A stretch of 64,000 nucleotides of DNA from assembly GCF_023155805.1 (NCBI RefSeq), contig NZ_JAKNUW010000012.1, forward strand, positions 1 through 64,000. Direction: 5' to 3'. This stretch comes from Micrococcus lacusdianchii. Lineage in GTDB: Bacteria; Actinomycetota; Actinomycetes; Actinomycetales; Micrococcaceae. Below the pieces are notes generated by a model that was given only the letters and a program-made list of their open reading frames with translations, made no database searches and was not told the DNA's origin. A program made the translations under genes and the position numbers. Positions 50,814 through 59,415 of this stretch are shown here, piece after piece; the first letter of the stretch is position 1; the number at the start of each line of letters is the position of its first letter.

Positions 50814-51494
50814 TCAGCCCTGGCCGGCCTTGTAGCCGACGCCGCGGACGGTCAGCACCACCGTCGGGCTCTCCGGGTCCGGCTCGATCTTGGAGCGCAG
50901 CCGCTGGACGTGCACGTTGACGAGGCGAGTGTCCGCCTGGTGCCGGTAGCCCCAGACCTCCTCGAGGAGCATCTCGCGGGTGAACACCTGGCGGGGCCGG
51001 CGGGCGAGCGCCACGAGGAGGTCGAACTCCAGGGGGGTCAGGGCGATCGGCACCCCGCCACGGGTCACCTGGTGGCCGGCGACGTCGATCTCCACGTCCC
51101 CGATGCGCAGGGTCTCAGCCGGGCGGACCTCGCCCTCGCGCAGGCGCGCGCGCACGCGGGCCACGAGCTCAGCGGGCTTGAAGGGCTTGGGGACGTAGTC
51201 GTCCGCGCCGGACTCCAGGCCGCGGACCACGTCCTCCGTGTCCGACTTCGCGGTGAGCATGATGATCGGCACGTCGGACTCGGCGCGGATCTGGCGGCAG
51301 ACCTCGAGCCCGTCGATGCCGGGGAGCATGAGGTCCAGGAGCACCAGGTCGGGGTGGGACGAGCGGAAGGCAGGCATGGCGGACGTGCCGTCGGCGGCGA
51401 ACGAGACCTCGTAGTCGTCATTGCGCAGCACGATGCCGATCATCTCGGCGAGCGCCTCGTCGTCGTCGACCACCAGGATCCTGGCCCTGCTCAT
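50814..51494 (-). CDS. mtrA: response regulator MtrA
   Basis: The protein has 226 residues. The receiver domain has acidic residues D10-D12, phospho-Asp54 in LLDLMLPG and Lys in KPF near 104. The OmpR-type winged helix (about 130-222) ends TVRGVGYKAG. MtrA is essential in mycobacteria and controls wall hydrolase genes, including rpf genes. GGAGGA lies 8 bases before the ATG. Direct repeats at 51628-51644 suggest autoregulation. Confidence 0.97.
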   Translation of the reverse strand: MSRARILVVDDDEALAEMIGIVLRNDDYEVSFAADGTSAMPAFRSSHPDLVLLDLMLPGIDGLEVCRQIRAESDVPIIMLTAKSDTEDVVRGLESGADDYVPKPFKPAELVARVRARLREGEVRPAETLRIGDVEIDVAGHQVTRGGVPIALTPLEFDLLVALARRPRQVFTREMLLEEVWGYRHQADTRLVNVHVQRLRSKIEPDPESPTVVLTVRGVGYKAGQG

Positions 51495-51627
51495 CCGCGT
51501 TCCTCCTCCATCGCCGCACGGCGCTCCCCCGTGTCCGGACGGGGGCTGTCCGGTCTGACCGGACACCACCGGATCGTAGTCCCCGCCCGGGCCGGCGCGG
51601 GCCCGTGACGCGGGTTCCACCGATCTC

Positions 51628-51644
51628 GTCACCGATTCGTGACC
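51628..51644 (+). promoter_or_regulatory. candidate MtrA-type direct repeat upstream of mtrA
   Basis: GTCACC (51628-51633) and GTGACC (51639-51644) are direct repeats 11 bases apart. They share the core CCGATTCGTGACCC with the rpf upstream region. A third, isolated GTGACG is at 51605. They lie 110-145 bases before the mtrA start, in the opposite orientation to the gene. Confidence 0.5.
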
Positions 51645-51706
51645 CGCGCCGCCCGGGGCGGGGGCGCCGCGCCCGGAGATCGTCGAGGTCCCCTGGCGCC
51701 CGGCGC

Positions 51707-52795
51707 TCAGCCGAGGAGCTCGCGGACCCGCGCCTCGAGCTCCTCGGCGTCCTGCCGCAGCCGCCGCAGGCCCGCGGCGGTGGCCGGACCGGCGTCGGCC
51801 AGGTCGAGCCCGGCGGCCAGCGCGGGGTCCAGGCCCAGCCGGTCCCATGTGCGCAGCAGCTCCGCCGGCCGCACGCCGCGCAGGGCGAGGCCGCGGCCGG
51901 CGTCGATCCAGCCCGCCACCACGTCCCACGCGCGCGGGGTGGCGGCCGGCGACCCGGCGGGCGGGCGCCCGTCCCGGCCCGGCGCGGCCGCCTCCAGGGC
52001 GCCCACGGACAGGGACAGGCGGACGGGTGGGGCGTCGTCGGCATGCGGCAGGGACTCAGTGGCCAGCAGCGCCAGGTCGACGACGACGGCCTCCCCCGCG
52101 TGCGGGTCCAGCCACAGCTGGTCCACGCCGGCGCCGACCAGGTCCTCGAACGTGTCCCGCCAGGCGGCGCGGGCCTCGTCCCGGGGCATCGAGCGCACCG
52201 TGCGGTAGCCACTGGCGGTGGCCAGCTCCCCGGCGAGCACGGCGGCGGCGAACGGCTCATCCACCACCACGCCCACCTGCGCGGCGCCCGTGGCCGCGCG
52301 CCACCGGTCGACCGCGGAGGCCAGCCCCTCCCGGTAGGAGCCGACGACGTCCCGGCGCGCCCCGGCGTCCACGAGCACGCGCTCCCCGCCGGGCAGCCAC
52401 AGGGAGCCGAGCAGACTGAGCGGGCCCAGCACCCGGACTGCCAGCGGAACGGCGGTCAGCCCCTCGGCCCCCGCGGTGTCCGTCCACCGCAGCAGGTCCT
52501 CCCGCCAGAAGGACTGCGCCCGGCGGCGGTCCATGCCGGAGGACACGGCGGACGGCGGGCTCACGCGCCACCCGTGGGGCTGCAGGTCCACGGACAGCTC
52601 TGTCAGCAGCGCCGCGGACCGCCCTGCGGCGTCGGCGCCCGGACCGCGGTCCGGCAGCTCCGGGAGCACGGGTCGGTGCCTCTCCGTCAGCTCGCCGAGG
52701 GTGATGGTCACGGCCTCCGCCGCGTCCGCCCCCCGCCACGGGGTGCCGCCGAGGGCGCGCGGACGGGGCGTGCGAGGCAGGGCGGTCTCAGGCAT
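51707..52795 (-). CDS. MetE-like (cobalamin-independent methionine synthase family) protein, no cysteines
   Basis: The protein has 362 residues, about half of true MetE. It shows a TIM-barrel-like pattern (VLGPLSLLGSLWLPGGERVLVDAGARRD, VGVVVDEPF, VDQLWLDPH, AWDVVAGWIDAGRGLALRG) resembling actinobacterial proteins annotated as methionine synthase II. It contains no cysteine, so it lacks the MetE zinc site and probably has another role. The ATG at 52795 overlaps the chorismate mutase stop by 8 bases; a start at 52825 is also open. Position beside the mutase and mnmA is conserved in relatives. Confidence 0.65.
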   Translation of the reverse strand: MPETALPRTPRPRALGGTPWRGADAAEAVTITLGELTERHRPVLPELPDRGPGADAAGRSAALLTELSVDLQPHGWRVSPPSAVSSGMDRRRAQSFWREDLLRWTDTAGAEGLTAVPLAVRVLGPLSLLGSLWLPGGERVLVDAGARRDVVGSYREGLASAVDRWRAATGAAQVGVVVDEPFAAAVLAGELATASGYRTVRSMPRDEARAAWRDTFEDLVGAGVDQLWLDPHAGEAVVVDLALLATESLPHADDAPPVRLSLSVGALEAAAPGRDGRPPAGSPAATPRAWDVVAGWIDAGRGLALRGVRPAELLRTWDRLGLDPALAAGLDLADAGPATAAGLRRLRQDAEELEARVRELLG

Positions 52796-53156
52796 CGGCG
52801 TCGACCTCGGCCGTGACGGTCTCATCGGCGGCGATCGCCCGGTGGTGGCGGATGACCTCGGCGATGATGAAGTTCAGGAACTTCTCGGCGAACTCCGGCT
52901 CGAGGTCGGCGTCGCGGGCCAGCGCGTGGAGCCGCTCGATCTGCGCGGACTCGCGCCCGGGGTCGGACGGCGGGAGGGCGTGACGCGCCTTGAGTCGGCC
53001 CACGCGCTGGGTGAACTTGAACCGCTCGGCCAGCAGGTACACCAGGGAGGCGTCGATGTTGTCGATGCTCCCGCGGATGGCGTAGAGCTCCTCGAGGACG
53101 TCGGAGTCGGCGGTGCCCGCCAGGGAGCTGGCGTGGGGGTCGTAGTCCGGGCTCAT
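52788..53156 (-). CDS. chorismate mutase, AroQ type
   Basis: The protein has 122 residues. Helix 1 (LYAIRGSIDNIDASLVYLLAERFKFTQRVG) carries the catalytic arginine and lysine pattern of AroQ mutases, and helix 3 ends FLNFIIAEVIRHH. It turns chorismate into prephenate for Phe and Tyr synthesis; there is no signal peptide, so it is the cytoplasmic form. The ATG at 53156 follows TAGGGT (53163-53168) by 6 bases, giving a leaderless start inside the end of mnmA. Confidence 0.88.
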   Translation of the reverse strand: MSPDYDPHASSLAGTADSDVLEELYAIRGSIDNIDASLVYLLAERFKFTQRVGRLKARHALPPSDPGRESAQIERLHALARDADLEPEFAEKFLNFIIAEVIRHHRAIAADETVTAEVDADA

Positions 53157-53165
53157 GGCCACACC

Positions 53166-54332
53166 CTACGCACCGGACCCGGCGGCCAGGCGGGCGTTGC
53201 GGGCGGTGTCGATCGTCGCCTGGCCCAGCACCCTCGTCCCGCGGTAGAGCACCGCGGACTGGCCCGGTGCGACCCCGCGCAGGGGGCGGGCCGGCTCGAT
53301 CTCCCAGGCGACGGCACCCTCCCCCGCCTCGGTGGCGGGGACGCGATCGACGGGGGTGCGGACGACGCGCGCCCGGGCAGGGGCGATCTCCCCGTGGGCG
53401 CGGAACTGGAGCTCGCAGTCGAACCATGCACCGGTGGCGTCCTCGGCGAGCGGGGCACCTGCCCACGACGGGCGGATCGCCGTGATGCGGTCCACGTCGA
53501 GCAGCTCCCTGCCGCCGACCACCACGGTGTTCTCCTTGGGGCGCACCTCGAGCACGAAGCGGGGCCTCCCGTCCGGGGCGGGGCGGCCGATCGCCAGGCC
53601 CTTGCGCTGGCCCACGGTGTACGCCTGCGCGCCGGCGTGCCTGCCGAGCTCGACGCCGTCGGCGTCCACGATCGGCCCGGGCGCCAGCTCGATGCGCTCG
53701 GCGAGCCAGCCCCGGGTGTCGCCGTCCGGGATGAAGCAGATGTCGTGCGAGTCCGGCTTCTGCGCCACCGACAGCCCGCGCTCGGCGGCCTCGGCACGCA
53801 CCAGGTCCTTCGACGGGGTGTCCGCAAGGGGGAAGAGGCAGTGCTCCAGCTGGTCCTCGCGCAGCACGGCGAGGACGTAGGACTGGTCCTTGGCGTCGTC
53901 GGCGGCGCGGTGCAGCTCCACCCGGCCGTCCGGTGCGCGGTCGACGCGCGCGTAGTGGCCGGTGGCGACGGCGTCGAACCCGAGCTCGAGCGCCCGGTCC
54001 AACAGGGCCTCGAACTTGATCTTCTCGTTGCAGCGCAGGCACGGATTGGGGGTGCGGCCGGCGGCGTACTCGGCCACGAAGTCGTCCACCACGTCCGCCT
54101 GGAACCGCTCGGAGAAGTCCCACGTGTAGAAGGGGATGCCGAGCACCTCGCACGCCCGCCACGCGTCCGAGGCGTCCTCGATGGTGCAGCAGCCCCGGGA
54201 GCCCGTGCGCAGCGTGCCCGGCATGCGGGACAGCGCCAGGTGCACCCCGACGACGTCGTGCCCCGCCTCGACGGCGCGGGCGGCGGCGACCGCGGAGTCC
54301 ACTCCCCCGCTCATGGCGGCCAGGACCTTCAT
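53166..54332 (-). CDS. mnmA: tRNA-specific 2-thiouridylase
   Basis: The enzyme thiolates U34 of Lys, Glu and Gln tRNAs. It has 388 residues. The PP-loop [12 protein letters not shown] is at 6-17, a catalytic cysteine is in [12 protein letters not shown] (near 100) and the second in [10 protein letters not shown] (near 196). A C-terminal beta-barrel completes the fold. The ATG overlaps the cysteine desulfurase stop (ATGA), and that enzyme is the likely sulfur donor. Confidence 0.96.
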   Translation of the reverse strand: MKVLAAMSGGVDSAVAAARAVEAGHDVVGVHLALSRMPGTLRTGSRGCCTIEDASDAWRACEVLGIPFYTWDFSERFQADVVDDFVAEYAAGRTPNPCLRCNEKIKFEALLDRALELGFDAVATGHYARVDRAPDGRVELHRAADDAKDQSYVLAVLREDQLEHCLFPLADTPSKDLVRAEAAERGLSVAQKPDSHDICFIPDGDTRGWLAERIELAPGPIVDADGVELGRHAGAQAYTVGQRKGLAIGRPAPDGRPRFVLEVRPKENTVVVGGRELLDVDRITAIRPSWAGAPLAEDATGAWFDCELQFRAHGEIAPARARVVRTPVDRVPATEAGEGAVAWEIEPARPLRGVAPGQSAVLYRGTRVLGQATIDTARNARLAAGSGA

Positions 54333-55558
54333 CGGCCATCCTCCCCCGTCGGCGCTGCGGCCGACCCGCCCGTCCGCAGCACCTGCGGCAGCCCGGCGAG
54401 CAGACGCTCGACGTCATCCTCGGTGGTGGTGTGCCCCAGGGTGAGGCGCTGCGTCCACCGGGCCCGCTCCCCCAGGCCCATGGCCTCGAGGACGTGGGAC
54501 GGCTCCGCGACCCCCGCCGTGCACGCCGAGCCGGAGGACGTGTCGAATCCGGCCATGTCGCACCGGAACAGCAGGGCGTCGGCGCTGACCCCGTCCACCG
54601 TGACGTGCACGTTGCCCGGCAGCCGCCGCGTCCCGGCCGGCAGGCGCTCCCCCGTCAGCGGGTCGACGTCGCGGGCGCCGCTGACGCGCACCCCCGGGAA
54701 GCCCTCGACGGCGGCCAGCACCCGGTCCCGCAGCGCACCGAGCCGCTCCGCCTCGGCCGCGCGCCCGGCCACCGCCTCCTCGAGCGCGGCGGCGAGCGCG
54801 GCGGCCAGCGCCACGGACACGGTCCCGGAACGCAGCCGCCGCTCCTGGCCGCCACCGTGTGCCACAGGCTCCAGCGTCACGTCCCGCCGCACCAGCAGCG
54901 CCCCCACGCCGACGGGCGCGCCGAGCTTGTGGCCGGACAGGGCCAGCGTGGCCGCCCCCGCGTCGGCGAAGTCCACCTCCAGCGACCCCACGGCCTGCAC
55001 CGCGTCGGTGTGGAACGGCACCCCGTGCTCCGCGGCCAGACGCGCGGCATCGACGACCGGCTGCACCGTCCCGACCTCGTTGTTGGCCCACATCAGGGTG
55101 GCCAGGGCCGTGCGCTCAGGGGCCTCTTCGAGGGCCGCCGCCCAGGCGTCCAGGTCGACGACGCCGTCGTCGTCCACGGGGACCAGCACGGACTCTGCGC
55201 CCTCGTGGGAGGCCAGCCAGGCGATCGTGTCCAGCACGGCGTGGTGCTCGATCCCCGTGTGGACGATCCGCGTGCGCGCCGGCTCCGCACGCCGCCGCGC
55301 CCGGTACAGCCCCTGCACCGCGAGGTTGTCCGCCTCGGTGCCGCCCGAGGTGAGCACCACCTCGGAGGGATGGGCGCCCATGGCCGCGGCGACGCGCTCG
55401 CGGGCCTGCTCGAGCACGAGCTTGGCGCGGCGCCCGGCGGCGTGGAGAGAGGCGGGATTGGCCCCGAGCGCGGCGGCCTCGGCGAACGCCGCGAGCGCCG
55501 CCGGGCGCACCGGCGTGGTGGCGGCGTGGTCCAGGAGGACGCGGTCGGTCGGCGGCAT
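54329..55558 (-). CDS. cysteine desulfurase (NifS/IscS family)
   Basis: The protein has 409 residues, PLP-dependent. The PLP lysine is in LSGHKLG near residue 211, and the persulfide cysteine is in SSGSACTAG near 346, in the long flexible loop of class I (IscS-like) enzymes. It provides sulfur for tRNA thiolation and possibly Fe-S clusters. It is the first gene of the unit with mnmA. The ATG at 55558 lies 6 bases from TAGACT (55565-55570), so it is probably leaderless. Confidence 0.95.
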   Translation of the reverse strand: MPPTDRVLLDHAATTPVRPAALAAFAEAAALGANPASLHAAGRRAKLVLEQARERVAAAMGAHPSEVVLTSGGTEADNLAVQGLYRARRRAEPARTRIVHTGIEHHAVLDTIAWLASHEGAESVLVPVDDDGVVDLDAWAAALEEAPERTALATLMWANNEVGTVQPVVDAARLAAEHGVPFHTDAVQAVGSLEVDFADAGAATLALSGHKLGAPVGVGALLVRRDVTLEPVAHGGGQERRLRSGTVSVALAAALAAALEEAVAGRAAEAERLGALRDRVLAAVEGFPGVRVSGARDVDPLTGERLPAGTRRLPGNVHVTVDGVSADALLFRCDMAGFDTSSGSACTAGVAEPSHVLEAMGLGERARWTQRLTLGHTTTEDDVERLLAGLPQVLRTGGSAAAPTGEDGR

Positions 55559-55590
55559 CCCCCCAGTCTAGGGAGGGAGCCCCCGGCGGC

Positions 55591-56289
55591 TCAGCCCTCG
55601 TCCAGGAACGCCTCCACCTCGCGGGTGGGCCCGATCAGCAGGAGTGTGTCCTCCGGGCCGACGACGTCGTGGCCCACCGGGTACCGCCAGGAGCCGGCGC
55701 CGCGCATCGCGGCCACCCGCACGCCGGTCTCCCCGGCCAGGCCCAGGCTGCGCAGGTCGCGGCCGTAGAGGCGGCGCGGCGCGGCCGCCCGCACCATGGC
55801 GAAGCCGTTCTCGACCGCCACGAAGTCCTGGAGCGAGTTGCTCACGAGGTGCGCCACGCGCCGGCCCATGTCCCGCTCGGGGTGGACCACGTGCTCGACG
55901 CCGAGCTGCCGGAGGATCTCCTCGTGGCGCTCGTCGTTGGCCTTGGCCCACAGGTGCTCGATCCCGAAGCGGATCATGAGGGAGGCGGCGAGGATGGAGT
56001 CGGCGAGGTCCCCGCCGATCGCGACGACGACGCGCTCCATCTCGTGCACGGCCAGCTGGCGCAGGGCCTCCTCGTCCGTGGCGTCGGCGCGCACCACGTG
56101 GGTGAGCCGGCCGTTGAGGTCCTGGACGGCGCGCTCGTCCGCGTCGACGCCGAGCACCTCGAAGCCGGACTCCATCAGCTCGAGGGCGACGCCGCGCCCG
56201 AACCGGCCGAGGCCGAGCACGGCCACGGGCGTGCGGGACCGGCCGCCGCGGCGGCCGGCGGGGAACAGGGAACGGGGGTGGTCAGCCAA
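55591..56289 (-). CDS. Ktr/Trk potassium uptake regulatory subunit (RCK protein)
   Basis: The protein has 232 residues. The RCK_N Rossmann domain has GLGRFGRG near 28-35 and VDADE near 50, binding nucleotides that gate the channel. An RCK_C domain follows (about 150-230). It forms the cytoplasmic ring under the KtrB-like pore. The start is most likely TTG at 56289, with GAGAGG 7 bases upstream and an 8-base overlap with the pore gene stop; a TTG at 56316 is a longer alternative. Confidence 0.9.
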   Translation of the reverse strand: MADHPRSLFPAGRRGGRSRTPVAVLGLGRFGRGVALELMESGFEVLGVDADERAVQDLNGRLTHVVRADATDEEALRQLAVHEMERVVVAIGGDLADSILAASLMIRFGIEHLWAKANDERHEEILRQLGVEHVVHPERDMGRRVAHLVSNSLQDFVAVENGFAMVRAAAPRRLYGRDLRSLGLAGETGVRVAAMRGAGSWRYPVGHDVVGPEDTLLLIGPTREVEAFLDEG

Positions 56290-57640
56290 TGAGGGGCCTC
56301 TCCTTCGGATATTCAAAGTGTCGGGTGCGGGGGGTGAGGGCGAGACTGCCGGCCACGGTGGCCGGTCCGACGCGCCCGAGGAGCATGAGGACCATCAGGA
56401 TCATCTGCCCGGCCGGGGGCAGCTGGGCGGTGATCCCGGTGGACAGGCCGACCGTGGCGAACGCGGAGACGGCCTCGAACAGGAGCTGGTCCGTGGTGAA
56501 CGCGGTCATGCCCATGAGCATCGCGGTGGCCGTGACCACCACGAGCACGGAGAGCAGCACCACGGTGATGGCCTCGCGGTGGGTGGACCGGGACAGGCGC
56601 CGCCCGAACGCGTGGACCGCGCCCTGGCCCCGGATCTCGGTGAGGACGATGAAGAACAGCACCCCCGCCGTCGTGATCTTGATGCCGCCGGCGGTGCCCG
56701 CCGGGCCGGCGCCCAGGAACATGAGGACGTCCGTGGCCAGCAGCGTCACGGGGTGCATCTGCCCGTAGTCCAGGGAGTTGAAGCCGGCGGTGCGGGTGGT
56801 GACGGACTGGAAGAACGCCGCCAGGACGCGCTCGGCGGGCGGCAGGGCGCCGAGCGTGGCGGGGTTGGCCCACTCCAGGAGGAGGTACATGACCGTGCCC
56901 GCGGTCAGGAGCACCGCCGTGCCCACCAGGACGAGCCGCACCGTGAGCGACCACCGCTCGGGGTGGCGCCCGTGCCGCCGCAGCGCGGCCACCACCGGCA
57001 GGCCCAGGCCGCCGCTGATGATCGCCGCGGCGATCGGCAGGCACACGAGGGGGTCGCCGACGAACTCCATGAGGCTGGTGCTGAACAGCGCGAACCCGGC
57101 GTTGTTGAACGCGGACACGGCATGGAACACCCCGTTCCACAGGGCCCGGCCGGGGCTCATGCCGTACCCGAGGAGGAACCGCAGGGTGAGGGCGACGGCC
57201 ACGAGCGACTCCACCAGCGTGGAGAACCCGACCACCGTGGCCAGGACCGAGCGCAGGTCGCCCAGCCCCGGGGCGCGGGTCGAGGCGGCGGTCCCCAGGC
57301 GCTGGGCCAGGTCCATGCGGTGCAGGACGACCAGCCCCAGCAGCGCTGTGAAGGTCATGACGCCGAGACCGCCGACCTTGATCAGGCCGAGAATCACGGC
57401 CTGGCCGAACCCCGTCCAGAACGTGGGGGTGTCCACCACGCCCAGCCCGGTGACGGTCGTGGCGCTCGTGGCGGTGAACGCGGCCTCCAGCAGGGTTGGG
57501 GCGCGGTCCTGCCACGCGATCGGCAGCAGCAGCAGAGCCGTGCCCAGGGCGATGGCCAGGACGAAGGACAGGACGATCAGCTGGGCGGGACGCAGTCGGC
57601 GTCGGCCGAGACGGGCGGGGCCGCCGGCGGAGGGGAGCAC
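56282..57640 (-). CDS. KtrB/TrkH-type potassium channel subunit
   Basis: The protein has about 452 residues with eight to ten membrane helices and four P-loops, each with the selectivity-filter glycine: TVTGLGV, FNNAGF, TRTAGFN and TVGLSTG. It takes up potassium, probably with sodium coupling, under control of the RCK subunit. The start is uncertain: GTG at 57640 gives a short basic N terminus before LRPAQLIVLSFVL. The ATG at 57652 is in another frame, and upstream in-frame starts add arginine-rich noise. Confidence 0.9.
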   Translation of the reverse strand: MLPSAGGPARLGRRRLRPAQLIVLSFVLAIALGTALLLLPIAWQDRAPTLLEAAFTATSATTVTGLGVVDTPTFWTGFGQAVILGLIKVGGLGVMTFTALLGLVVLHRMDLAQRLGTAASTRAPGLGDLRSVLATVVGFSTLVESLVAVALTLRFLLGYGMSPGRALWNGVFHAVSAFNNAGFALFSTSLMEFVGDPLVCLPIAAAIISGGLGLPVVAALRRHGRHPERWSLTVRLVLVGTAVLLTAGTVMYLLLEWANPATLGALPPAERVLAAFFQSVTTRTAGFNSLDYGQMHPVTLLATDVLMFLGAGPAGTAGGIKITTAGVLFFIVLTEIRGQGAVHAFGRRLSRSTHREAITVVLLSVLVVVTATAMLMGMTAFTTDQLLFEAVSAFATVGLSTGITAQLPPAGQMILMVLMLLGRVGPATVAGSLALTPRTRHFEYPKERPLIG

Positions 57641-57809
57641 GGAGGGAGAACATACTCCTCCGTCGGGCCCGCGCACAGCCCCGCGCCGTGGAGGTCGTCG
57701 AGACCCGCCGCATCGCCGGCCCCCGGCCGCGCTACGGTGTCGGAATGCCCGTTCTGAGTGAGCACCCGTCGAGGACCGTGGGCGGGACCGCGCCCCGGCC
57801 GGCCGGCCC

Positions 57810-58790
57810 ATGACCCCGCAGAGGACCCCGGACGGGGCGGCCGGGGACCCGCGCACGGCCTATGAGGTGCTCGGTGTGGCCCGCACGGCCTCCCCTGAGG
57901 AGCTCCGCCGCGCCTACCGCGCCGCCGCCCGCCGGACCCACCCCGACGCCGGCGGGGACGCCCGCGACTTCCGTGCCGTGGTCCGCGCCTGGGAGGCGGT
58001 CGGAGACCCCGACGCCCGACGCCGCTACGACCTGTCCCTGCCGCCGGAGCCGGTCCCCGGCCGCGCCGGGGGCTCCCGCCCCGGCGACGCCGGACGCGGC
58101 CCCCGCCGGAGGGGCGGGGCGGGCGGCGCCTCGCCGGCCGACGTCGTCTACGAGCCGGCCCCGGGCGAGGGCGAGGACGACGCCTCGGTGCTGGACCTGG
58201 TGCGCTCGAGCCAGCGCCTGCACGGCGCGCCGCGACCGCGCGGGGTGCTGCCGGACGAGCACCGCGTCCTCCGGCAGGCACGGACCCTGCAGCTGCTCTC
58301 CTCGGTGCTGCCGGAGGCGCTGCCGGCCTCCCGGATCCTCACCGGTGTACGCCTGGGCGGCCGCTGGGGCCGCACCCTGGACGTGGACCACGCGGTGCTG
58401 TGCGGCCGGCGGCTGGCCCTGGTGGGCTCCGTCATGGTCCCCGACGGGATCTACACATGGGACGGCGCGGACCTGCAGGCGGGGGCCCGGGCCCGCCCCG
58501 TGGCGCCGCCGCTGCTCGGTCCGGCGATGCAGGCCTGGCAGCACGCCCTGCCCGGGGTCACGGTGGGCGGGTTCGTGCTGGTCATGACGGACCGCGACGC
58601 GCGGCACTCCCCGGTGGTGCGCCACGCCCGCGGGGCGGACCGGCCCGAGGCCCAGGCCGACCTGCTCACGGCCCCGCCCGCGCCGGGCCAGGCGCTGCTG
58701 CGGGAGCTGCAGCTGTTCCTCGGGACAGGTCCCGATCCCCTCGTCGTGGACCGCCGGGTGCTGAGGACGCTCGTCGACCACCTGCACTGA
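57810..58790 (+). CDS. J-domain protein with C-terminal nuclease-related-like region
   Basis: The protein has 326 residues. The J domain (about 15-75) has the HPD tripeptide at 44-46 and QAYRAAA-type helix II, enough to stimulate an Hsp70 ATPase. A Gly/Arg-rich linker (about 78-110) has no zinc-finger cysteines, so this is not DnaJ itself. The C-terminal region (about 150-255, GVRLGGRWGRTLDVDHAVLCGRRLALV ... GIYTWDG) resembles NERD (nuclease-related) domains. The function is unknown. It is divergent from the potassium system; the ATG at 57810 is in the 170-base spacer. Confidence 0.75.
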   Translation: MTPQRTPDGAAGDPRTAYEVLGVARTASPEELRRAYRAAARRTHPDAGGDARDFRAVVRAWEAVGDPDARRRYDLSLPPEPVPGRAGGSRPGDAGRGPRRRGGAGGASPADVVYEPAPGEGEDDASVLDLVRSSQRLHGAPRPRGVLPDEHRVLRQARTLQLLSSVLPEALPASRILTGVRLGGRWGRTLDVDHAVLCGRRLALVGSVMVPDGIYTWDGADLQAGARARPVAPPLLGPAMQAWQHALPGVTVGGFVLVMTDRDARHSPVVRHARGADRPEAQADLLTAPPAPGQALLRELQLFLGTGPDPLVVDRRVLRTLVDHLH

Positions 58791-58847
58791 CGGGGAGGAG
58801 CCTGTCCCCTCGGCGGTCCGGGAGGGGCCGCGCACTACCATGGGCGG

Positions 58848-59408
58848 GTGCCCGAGAACCCCGCCGCCCGCGAGAACCCCCACGACCGCGCCGCGCCCGA
58901 GCCCGCCCCCGGGACCCCGGGCTTCCGGCTCCTGTTCCTGACTCCGGAGATCCCCGGCAACACGGGCAACGCGATCCGCCTGGCCTCCATCACGGGGGCG
59001 CAGCTGCACCTCGTGGAGCCGCTCGGCTTCGGCTTCGAGGACGCGCACCTGCGCCGGGCCGGACTCGACTACCACGACCTGGCGGTGGTCACGGTCCACC
59101 CGGACCTGGACACCGCGTTCGAGGTGCTGGGACCCGGCCGGGTGATCGCGTTCACCGCCCGCGGCCGGGTCCGCCATGACGCCGTGCGGTACCGCGCGGA
59201 CGACATCCTCCTCTTCGGGCGCGAGTCCACCGGGCTGCCGCCCGAGGCCCTGGCCCACCCGAGGGTGTCGGAGACCGCCGCGCTGCCCATGCAGCCGGCC
59301 CGCCGCTCGCTGAACCTCGCCAACGCCGCCTCGATCGCGCTCTACGAGGCATGGCGCCAGCACGGCTTCGCCGGCGCCCAGCCGGTGGACACCGATTCCC
59401 TACACTGA
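58848..59408 (+). CDS. trmL: tRNA (cytidine/uridine-34) 2'-O-methyltransferase
   Basis: The protein has 186 residues. After a Pro/Ala-rich tail of 25 residues it has the SPOUT motifs FLTPEIPGNTGNAIRLA, LLFGRESTGLP and MQPARRSLNLANAASIALYEAWRQ in the compact TrmL arrangement without an extra RNA-binding domain. It methylates the wobble base of tRNA-Leu isoacceptors. The start is GTG at 58848, 6 bases from TACCAT (58836-58841), apparently leaderless. Confidence 0.93.
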   Translation: MPENPAARENPHDRAAPEPAPGTPGFRLLFLTPEIPGNTGNAIRLASITGAQLHLVEPLGFGFEDAHLRRAGLDYHDLAVVTVHPDLDTAFEVLGPGRVIAFTARGRVRHDAVRYRADDILLFGRESTGLPPEALAHPRVSETAALPMQPARRSLNLANAASIALYEAWRQHGFAGAQPVDTDSLH

Positions 59409-59415
59409 GGTCACC

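Noticed and set aside
57607-57654. ATG at 57652 as start of the KtrB-like protein
   Set aside because: It is in a different frame from the channel; the best in-frame start downstream is GTG at 57640.
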